A stretch of 64,000 bases of DNA from the NCBI RefSeq assembly GCF_004322855.1, contig NZ_CP036402.1:3410001-3474000 (forward strand), given 5' to 3'. A program made the translations under genes and the position numbers. The notes below the pieces were generated by a model, which was given only the letters and a program-made list of their open reading frames with translations, had not been told where the DNA came from and did not search any database. This document shows positions 58,306 to 64,000 of this stretch, one piece after another. This DNA is from Egibacter rhizosphaerae (GTDB lineage: Bacteria > Actinomycetota > Nitriliruptoria > Euzebyales > Egibacteraceae). The first letter of the stretch is position 1; the number at the start of each line of letters is the position of its first letter.

Positions 58306-59469
58306 CTACAGACGCCGACCGATCACGGCCAGCGAGGTCCCCAGGATCAGCGTGACCACCGCGCCACCGGCGAACGCCGCGGGTTCGCCGACTCCGGTGA
58401 CCACCGCGCCGCTGGCGACCGGTCCGACCGTCTGGCCCAGGCGGGCGATGCTCACGAACAGCGCGACGATCGTGCCGCGTTGCGCGGCCTCCCCCAGGGA
58501 GGTCGCCAGGTCCTGCAACAGGGGGAGCAGGATCCCCTCCCCGAGGCCGAACACGCTGATCGCGCCGATCACGCCGACCCAGGTCGGCATCAGCGGCACG
58601 CTCCCCAGGCCGATGGTGAGCAACGCGCTGCCGGCGACGAACAGGGCCCGGGGGGCGAACCGGGCTCGCAGCCGTCCCAGTGACAGCGACGTCGCCATGT
58701 TCGCGATCGCCGGGATTCCCAGGACGACGCCGCGGAGCGTCTCCCCGACCCCGAACGCACTCTCGAGGTAGAGCGGCAGCACGGTGACGAGTAGCCCGAA
58801 GATCACGGCGAACAGCACGCCCCCGCTGGCGAGGATGGTGACCAGTGGCCCCGCGGTGAGCAACGGCTTGACGCCGCGCAGCTGCCGGCCGAGGTTCGCG
58901 TCGGTCTGCGGCTGGTCAGCGGGCAGGCGCAGCCGGATGGCGGCGGCGGTCAGCAGGCCCACCGGGTAGAGCAGGAACGGCGCCTGCCACGAGAACACCT
59001 CGGCCAGTGTCCCGCCGATCAGCGGGAAGATCGAGAGGCAGACGGTGAGCACCGCGGCGTTGCGGCCGATCATCCGCGACCGGGAGGGTCCCTCCCAGTG
59101 GTCGCCGATCAGCACGATGGCGAGGTTCATGAGTCCCGCCGAGCCGATGCCCTGCAGCAGCCGCAGACCCACCAGGGTCGGGAAATCCGGTGCGAGCGCG
59201 CCCAGACCCCCGGTCACCCCGAAGATCACCAGGCACGGCACGAGGACCCGCCGGCGGCCTCGACGGTCCGCGAGCACGCCGATGATCGGGGCGAGCGCGA
59301 TGCCCGGGAGCGTCCCCGCGCCGATCAGCAGCCCCGCGGCGGAGCGCGGTGCGTCGAGCGCGGCGGTGATCTCCGGGAGCGACGGCGCGATCAGCGTGTT
59401 CGTCGAGACCGCGGTGGCGGTCACGGCGAAGATCCACACCACCGATGGGCGCGCGCTCGAGGCGGGCAT
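58306..59469 (-). CDS. Major facilitator superfamily exporter
   Basis: This 387-residue MFS protein has about twelve helices, the loop 2-3 motif 'GVLADRRGRRRVLVP' (motif A), the symmetric half 'GRLRARFAPRALFVAG', and a motif C-like 'GIGSAGLMNLAIVLIG' in the first half, which points to a drug/metabolite-proton antiporter. ATG 59469 is used with AGAGGAG four to five bases upstream. The substrate is unknown. It is divergent from the YbaK-like gene. Confidence 0.9.
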   Translation of the reverse strand: MPASSARPSVVWIFAVTATAVSTNTLIAPSLPEITAALDAPRSAAGLLIGAGTLPGIALAPIIGVLADRRGRRRVLVPCLVIFGVTGGLGALAPDFPTLVGLRLLQGIGSAGLMNLAIVLIGDHWEGPSRSRMIGRNAAVLTVCLSIFPLIGGTLAEVFSWQAPFLLYPVGLLTAAAIRLRLPADQPQTDANLGRQLRGVKPLLTAGPLVTILASGGVLFAVIFGLLVTVLPLYLESAFGVGETLRGVVLGIPAIANMATSLSLGRLRARFAPRALFVAGSALLTIGLGSVPLMPTWVGVIGAISVFGLGEGILLPLLQDLATSLGEAAQRGTIVALFVSIARLGQTVGPVASGAVVTGVGEPAAFAGGAVVTLILGTSLAVIGRRL

Positions 59470-59610
59470 GAGCTCCTCTGCGAATCCGACGGGCGCGACC
59501 GTGCCCGCCGGCACCTCGCGCGAGGCACCGGATCCTAGTCGTGTGTGCCTCGCGGGCGACTACGCTGCGGTGCCCGAGCGGCCGAGGACGACATCGCGGC
59601 GAGAGGACCG

Positions 59611-60117
59611 ATGGGCATGACCGACGAGGAGACCGAGCAGCGCGTGCGCGACCGTTTGGAGCAGCTGGGCGTGGACCACGAGCTCCTGTGGATCGATCCG
59701 ACGCATGCGGCTACGGCCGACTTCTGCCGCGAGTACGGGGAGGACCCCGACGCGGCCGGCAACTGCATCGCCGTGATCGGCAAGGCCGCGGAGCCGGTCT
59801 ACGGCGCGTGCGTCGTGCGTGCGACGCGACGCCTCGACGTCAACCGCCGCGTGAAACGGCTGCTCGGGACGCGCAAGGCCTCGTTCGCTGCGGCCGACGA
59901 CACGCGTGCGCGCACGGGGATGGCCCCCGACGGGGTGACCCCGTTTGGTCTCCCGGAGGGCTGGCCGGTCTACCTGGACGCGGGGCTGTTGGAGCACGCG
60001 CGGATCGTGGTCGGCGGCGGCAGCCGTCGACTGAAGGTCGTCGTGGGCCCCGACGGTCTGCGGGCCCTGCCGGGCGCCGAGGTCATCGACGACCTCGTGC
60101 TCCCGCTTGCCGGGTGA
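59611..60117 (+). CDS. YbaK/EbsC-type aminoacyl-tRNA deacylase-like protein
   Basis: This 168-residue protein of the YbaK/ProX family hydrolyses mischarged tRNA in characterised members (Cys- or Ala-tRNA-Pro). It shows 'NCIAVIGKAAEPVYGACVV' with Lys where YbaK places its conserved Lys, 'VNRRVKRLLGTRKASFAAAD' and 'PDGVTPFGLPEGWPVYLD', the family's 'G-G-hydrophobic' turn region ('VVGGGSRRLKVVV'). ATG 59611 is used; 59617 is possible. The stop lies inside the first unit of a 23-bp tandem repeat. Confidence 0.85.
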   Translation: MGMTDEETEQRVRDRLEQLGVDHELLWIDPTHAATADFCREYGEDPDAAGNCIAVIGKAAEPVYGACVVRATRRLDVNRRVKRLLGTRKASFAAADDTRARTGMAPDGVTPFGLPEGWPVYLDAGLLEHARIVVGGGSRRLKVVVGPDGLRALPGAEVIDDLVLPLAG

Positions 60118-60179
60118 GTGGGTGGGCCCTGCCCGGGTGAGTGGGTGGGCCCTGCCCGGGTGAGTGGGTGGGCCCTGCC
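60111..60179. repeat. 23-bp tandem repeat, three perfect copies
   Basis: Three identical head-to-tail copies start at 60111 (unit begins CGGGTGAGTGGGTGGGCCCT and ends GCC), followed by a partial copy. The first copy contains the TGA stop of the YbaK-like gene. They lie between convergent genes. Confidence 0.88.
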
Positions 60180-60235
60180 CGGGCGGGAGCGTCCGCCCGG
60201 GGGGTCGACGTCGGGCGTCGAGGGTTGCTGGCTGG

Positions 60236-60700
60236 CTACCGCTCGTACGTTCCGACCAGCCGGTTCATCTCGATCATGTGCGGCTGGATCTTGTCGAGGA
60301 GCTCGAGGCGCGTGATGCCCTCGCGCACATCCAGCTCCGCGTCGAGCGCGTAGAGGAAGAAGTAGTAGAAGTGCGTCCCGTGACCGTCCGGGGGGAACGG
60401 CCCGCCGTACTCGTTCTTGCCGAAGTCGGTCGCGCCCTGCACGTACCGGCCGCCGCCGCCCTCGGGGATGCCGCCCGCGTCCGGCGGGATGCCGGCGACC
60501 ACCCAGTGCGTGAAGCCGTGCGGTAGCGGGGCGTCGGGGTCGTGGCAGATCACGGCGAGCTGGCGCGTGCCCGAGGGAACGCCGTGGAACTGGAGCTCGG
60601 GGGAGACGTCCTCGCCTTCACCGGTGTGGCGGGTCGGGATGCGCTCGCCGAACTTGAAGGCCGGGCTCGTGATCGCGAGGTCGGCGATGTTCAGACCCAA
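60236..60700 (-). CDS. YbhB/YbcL-family phosphatidylethanolamine-binding-like protein
   Basis: This 154-residue protein of the bacterial PEBP/Raf-kinase-inhibitor-like family has 'ELQFHGVPSGTRQLAVICHD' (in part), the conserved 'DPDAPLPHGFTHWVVAGIPP' (in part), 'GKNEYGGPFPPDGHGTHFYY' (in part) and a C-terminal helix. The fold has a small anion-binding pocket; the bacterial role is unknown. A TTG start at 60700 is preferred because AAAGGAG lies five bases upstream; GTG 60706 abuts that site. No signal peptide is present. Confidence 0.88.
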   Translation of the reverse strand: MGLNIADLAITSPAFKFGERIPTRHTGEGEDVSPELQFHGVPSGTRQLAVICHDPDAPLPHGFTHWVVAGIPPDAGGIPEGGGGRYVQGATDFGKNEYGGPFPPDGHGTHFYYFFLYALDAELDVREGITRLELLDKIQPHMIEMNRLVGTYER

Positions 60701-60925
60701 GGCCACTCCTTTCGTTCCGGGGGCTGCGTTCCACAAGGGCCTACCCGACGACGGCCTGCTTGCAACTCCCTCCCCCGGCAAGCGTGGGCCACGGGCGTCG
60801 ACGGAGGGAACGGGCCGTGCCCGTCCGCGGACGTGTCCACAGGCGTGGGTCGGTGATCCGCCCGCCACCGGGTTGTGCGCGGGCACGTTCTCGTGCGCAC
60901 ACGGCACGCGGCGAGGGGAGCGGGC

Positions 60926-61546
60926 ATGCAGTGGGAGCACGTGGAGGAGTTGCTGTTGGGGGAGGCCGACGCTGACCTGCAGGAGGCGGGGGAGGTCGGG
61001 CCGGCGGTGGCTGCTTTCACCGGCGAGGAGCCGTTGTTACTGGCCTTCCTGCGACCGTTCGAGCGGGGCGCGCACCTCGACGCGGTGGTCGAGGTGGCCG
61101 CACTGGCGGTACCGCTCGGGGCGAACCGCATCGCCCTGTCGATCGGGGCGCGGGCATGGTCGCTCGACGACCCGATGCCCCCGGTCGTGCCCGGCGTCGG
61201 GGACCTGCGCCAGCGGGCGGTGACGGTGTACCGGGTGGACGCGTCCCGTGACGAGACCCATCAGCGCAGCGTGCTCTGGCCCGTCGAGGTGGGCCCGGGT
61301 TCGGTGTCGTGGGGAGAGCCGTTCGTCGAGGAGGGCCCGCCGGGACAGAGCGTCGTGGGCGACCTGCCCAACGCGCTCGTCGCTCTCGCGGAGGGCTCGG
61401 TGTCAGCATCGCCCGAGGACGTACGAGCACAAGCGGCGCGCTGCGCCACGCTCGGCCATGATCTCTACCTCGCCCCGGAGGGGGAGCGGCGACTCGGCCT
61501 GGTCGTCGACGACGAGGCGGCCGACCCCGGCGCGACTCTGAACTGA
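60926..61546 (+). CDS. Conserved-looking protein, unknown function
   Basis: This 206-residue acidic soluble protein has no recognised domain. It contains an alternation of predicted strands ('LLLAFLRPFERGAHLDAVVE' in part, 'GANRIALSIGARAWSL', 'RAVTVYRVDA') and a C-terminal strand-turn ('GLVVDDEA'). The codon use, long frame and GAGGGGAG before ATG 60926 support real coding. There are no membrane segments, signal peptide or cysteine motifs. It sits between the PEBP gene and a LacI regulator on the same strand. Confidence 0.62.
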   Translation: MQWEHVEELLLGEADADLQEAGEVGPAVAAFTGEEPLLLAFLRPFERGAHLDAVVEVAALAVPLGANRIALSIGARAWSLDDPMPPVVPGVGDLRQRAVTVYRVDASRDETHQRSVLWPVEVGPGSVSWGEPFVEEGPPGQSVVGDLPNALVALAEGSVSASPEDVRAQAARCATLGHDLYLAPEGERRLGLVVDDEAADPGATLN

Positions 61547-61715
61547 GCGCTCCCGCCGACCTGCTCGGTGGAACGCTGCCTGGGCGGGCGCGGGTGCACA
61601 GGTGCACAAGTCCCCGCCCGCGTGGCGGAGGTGGAACCGATCCAAGTCGTCGGGCGAGGCGGGCACCCTACACTCGACGGGCGGAGCCCGGACGTGATGG
61701 CAGAGGACGGTTGAG

Positions 61716-62762
61716 GTGTCGCGAGCAGAGCGGCGGGAACGGCGACGCAACGATCAGCCCACGATCGTCGATGTGGCCGAGCGGGCCGGTGTCTCGAAGT
61801 CACTCGTGTCTCTGGTGCTGCGGGACTCGCCGCACGTCAGCGAGCACCGACGCACCGCGGTGCTCGAGGCCATCGACGCGCTCGGGTACCGACCCAACGC
61901 CGTCGCGCGCAGCCTCGTCACGCGGCGCACGCGGGTGTTCGGCGTGCTCGTTTCCGACCTGCACAACCCCTTCTTCGCCGACGTGGTCGAGGGGATCCAG
62001 GAAGCGGCGCAGGAGCATGGTTACCAAGCGCTGCTCGGCTCCGGTAATCGCCGCTCGCTGCAGGAGGAGCAGGTCATCGAGGCCATGCTCGAGCTCCGCA
62101 CCGAGGCGCTGCTGCTGGTGACCCCCACCGTCGGGCCCGCCATCCTGCGGGTCGCCCGCGACACCGTTCCGGTCGTCGTCGTCGGCCGGCAGGACATCAA
62201 GGTCAGCCGCATCGACACCGTGACCAGCGACGAGGTGGCAGGCACCCACGCGGCCGTGGCCCACCTCGTCGAGCACGGGCATCGCCGGATCGGCTACATC
62301 GCCGGACGGGTGCAATCGGACGACCCCCGCGGGAAGGGATATCGGCGGGCCATGAGCGCCTTCGGCCTCGACGACCACGTGCTCATCGCGGCGGGCGCCT
62401 ACACGACCGAGGAGGGGGGCTACTCGGGCGCGGAGGAGCTGCTGAGCAACGATCCGCGACCCACGGCGATCCTCGCGGTCAACGACCCCGCGGCGATCGG
62501 TGCTCTGGCGGCCATCGAGGACCGCGGGCTGCGCGTGCCCGAGGACATCTCCCTCGTCGGCTACGACAACAGCCAGCTCGCCAGCCTTCGCCCCCTCGGC
62601 CTGACGAGCGTGCATCAGCCGCGCTTCGAGATGGGCCAGCGTGCCTTCGCCGCGCTCCTGGGGCGGATCGACGGGGGGTCCCAGCGGGCCAAGCACGAGG
62701 TGCTGCCTCCCACCCTGGTCGAGCGTTCCACCGTTGCGGCCCCGCCGCCGGAGGCGGGGTAG
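61716..62762 (+). CDS. LacI-family repressor (sugar transporter regulator)
   Basis: This 348-residue repressor has the helix-turn-helix 'TIVDVAERAGVSKSLVSLVL' and a sugar-sensing domain ('ILAVNDPAAIGALAAIEDRG' in part; 'SLVGYDNSQLASLRPLGLTS' in part). Its recognition helix (S-K-S-L-V-S) differs from that of the two island repressors (V-S-T-V-S-R), so it should bind other operators. Sites of the form TGGA-CG-TCCA flank the promoter of the next gene, 120-165 bp downstream, and are its likely targets. GTG 61716 is used. Confidence 0.92.
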   Translation: MSRAERRERRRNDQPTIVDVAERAGVSKSLVSLVLRDSPHVSEHRRTAVLEAIDALGYRPNAVARSLVTRRTRVFGVLVSDLHNPFFADVVEGIQEAAQEHGYQALLGSGNRRSLQEEQVIEAMLELRTEALLLVTPTVGPAILRVARDTVPVVVVGRQDIKVSRIDTVTSDEVAGTHAAVAHLVEHGHRRIGYIAGRVQSDDPRGKGYRRAMSAFGLDDHVLIAAGAYTTEEGGYSGAEELLSNDPRPTAILAVNDPAAIGALAAIEDRGLRVPEDISLVGYDNSQLASLRPLGLTSVHQPRFEMGQRAFAALLGRIDGGSQRAKHEVLPPTLVERSTVAAPPPEAG

Positions 62763-62882
62763 AGGGCGACACCCGTGCCGAGCAGGGCCGGAAGGGCCGG
62801 CGACACGCCCTCGGGGCAGACGCCTGGCCACGGTCTCGTGTCGCGGTTCCCGTGACGGCGCCGCGAACGGCGCATGAATCTT

Positions 62883-62927
62883 TGGAGCGTTCCATTGACC
62901 CTCTCTGACGGCGTTGTTACGTTCCAA
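62883..62927 (+). promoter_or_regulatory. Operator-flanked promoter of the sugar ABC operon
   Basis: TTGACC (62895-62900) and TACGTT (62918-62923) are separated by 17 bases, a good sigma-70-type pair. The near-palindrome TGGAGCGTTCCA (62883-62894) abuts the -35, and a second half-operator, TTACGTTCCAA (62917-62927), covers the -10. Both have the central CG and half-site of LacI-family operators, distinct from the GCAAAC sites of the 16-46 kb island. Confidence 0.68.
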
Positions 62928-62989
62928 CCGCACGCAAGATTGCGGCAACTGCCCGGGATCGGGCTGTCGCACCGGCTTGGGGGACGTCC

Positions 62990-64000
62990 ATGCTGGAACC
63001 ACGCCGCTACCCGCTCGTTCTCCTCGCCCTCATGGTGTCGTTGGGGCTGCTCGCTGCTGCCTGCGCCGAGGACGGGGACCCCGTTGACGACGTTGCCGAC
63101 GACGAGCCGGAGGACACGCCGGCTGACGAGGAGGAGCCCGACGAGGACCCTCCCGAGGACGAGGACGAGGACGAGGAGGACGACGACCCGGACGAGGCCG
63201 CGGCGGCCGAGGACGCCGCGCAGCTGACGATCATCGAGAACGCCGTCCGGGGAGGGCAGAACTCCGAGACCGCCGAGTGGCTCATCGAGGACGCGATCCC
63301 CGCGTTCGAGGAGCAGATGGCCGAGGAGGGGCGCCCGGTGCAGGTCGAGCTCGAGGAGACGGGCGTCGACGACGAGGACTACAAGACCCAACTCGCGCTG
63401 GACCTTTCGGTCGGTGAGGGCGCGGACATCATGGGCTTCGACCAGTTCTGGGTCAGCGAGTTCTACGCTGCGGAGTACCTCGAGCCCCTGGACGAGGTCG
63501 TCGGCCCCGAGGTCGACGAGTGGGAGGGCTGGGACCAGATCCCCGAGGCCGTCGCGGGCAGCCTCGAAGTCGACGACCAGCGATTCGGGGTCCCCGCCGG
63601 GACCGACGGGCGCGTGCTCTTCTACCGGCGCGACCTGTTCGACGAGGCCGGTCTGGACCCCGACTGGGAGCCGGAGAGCTGGGAGGACATCCTGGATGCG
63701 GCCCGCGAGCTCCAGGGTGACGATCCGGACATGCGCCCGCTGCAGATCAACGCCGGCACCCCGATGGGGGAGGCCACGACCATGCAGGGCTTCCTGCCGG
63801 TCCTGCTGGGCACGGGCGCGGAGCTCTACGACGGCGGCTGGCTCGGCGAAAGCGAGGAGCTGCGCGAGGCCCTCGGCTTCTACGAGACCATTTACCGCGA
63901 GGAGGAGCTCGGCGACGCCGACCTGCAGCTGGGCACCGATGCCCGCGAGGCGTCCTTCGAGGCCTTCTCCGAGGGCGAGATCGCGATACTGGGCGAGAGC
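62990..64000 (+). CDS. Sugar ABC transporter solute-binding lipoprotein (3' end cut by window)
   Basis: The visible 337 residues have a signal peptide 'PLVLLALMVSLGLLAAAC' (lipobox A-A-A-C), then an acidic linker of about 45 Asp/Glu/Pro residues, then a family-1 carbohydrate-binding fold ('LTIIENAVRGGQNSETAEWL' in part; 'GFDQFWVSEFYAAEYLEPLD' in part; 'GVPAGTDGRVLFYRRDLFDE' in part). It is an extracellular receptor for a sugar or oligosaccharide. ATG 62990 is used; the gene runs off the window. The upstream LacI gene and operator-flanked promoter suggest repression that is lifted by the sugar. Confidence 0.93.
   Translation, partial: MLEPRRYPLVLLALMVSLGLLAAACAEDGDPVDDVADDEPEDTPADEEEPDEDPPEDEDEDEEDDDPDEAAAAEDAAQLTIIENAVRGGQNSETAEWLIEDAIPAFEEQMAEEGRPVQVELEETGVDDEDYKTQLALDLSVGEGADIMGFDQFWVSEFYAAEYLEPLDEVVGPEVDEWEGWDQIPEAVAGSLEVDDQRFGVPAGTDGRVLFYRRDLFDEAGLDPDWEPESWEDILDAARELQGDDPDMRPLQINAGTPMGEATTMQGFLPVLLGTGAELYDGGWLGESEELREALGFYETIYREEELGDADLQLGTDAREASFEAFSEGEIAILGES

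Noticed and set aside
60111-60179. CRISPR or attachment-site repeats
   Set aside because: Three identical abutting copies lack spacers, and no integrase or tRNA gene is near.

Overview
The window is about 70% G+C and gene-dense, with many GTG and some TTG starts, 4-bp ATGA/GTGA overlaps, lipoproteins with very acidic linkers after the lipobox, and PspC, UTRA-GntR and LacI families. This fits a high-G+C actinobacterium. The Asp/Glu-rich secreted proteins hint at a salt-adapted lineage such as the Nitriliruptoria, but that placement is inference. No rRNA, tRNA, CRISPR array, prophage or insertion sequence was recognised.

Layout. 1-5.8 kb: the end of a serine hydrolase, a GGDEF-EAL protein and a membrane Ser/Thr kinase. 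5.9-13.6 kb (minus strand): a UTRA-GntR regulator, an inositol-dehydrogenase-like oxidoreductase, a Cof-type HAD phosphatase, an inositol-monophosphatase-family enzyme and an AfuABC/FbpABC-type ABC transporter. A 17-bp palindrome before the regulator recurs in degenerate form before the phosphatase-transporter operon, so the cluster reads as one uptake/dephosphorylation/oxidation unit for a phosphorylated polyol. 13.9-15.5 kb: a HEPN-MNT pair and a methyltransferase.

16-46 kb: a large catabolic island. It holds two complete branched-chain-type (LIV) ABC transporters and pairs of bicupins, zinc dehydrogenases, beta-hydroxyacid dehydrogenases, amidohydrolases and LacI repressors. Single genes are an SDR, an alpha/beta hydrolase, a TauE-type exporter, RidA, an M24-fold enzyme with an altered metal site, a thiamine-diphosphate E1 alpha/beta pair and an aldehyde dehydrogenase. 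LacI-type operators related to GCAAAC-GNTTGC lie before most of its operons, in two cases inside the promoter spacer. The substrate is unknown; a nitrogenous compound with C-N bonds to hydrolyse is the best guess.

46-53 kb: an unusual membrane protein joining an ABC-exporter-like membrane domain to a degenerate kinase-like domain, a P-loop kinase, a frameshifted ERCC4-type nuclease, cysDN, PspC and a small membrane protein. 53-62 kb: DUF418 protein, RtcB RNA ligase divergent from archease, dGTPase-like HD hydrolase, MFS exporter, YbaK-type deacylase, PEBP-family protein and an unknown protein. 61.7-64 kb: a LacI repressor and the start of a sugar ABC transporter gene with an operator-flanked promoter. 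Six intergenic spacers carry unrelated GC-rich tandem repeats, several beginning exactly at a stop codon.
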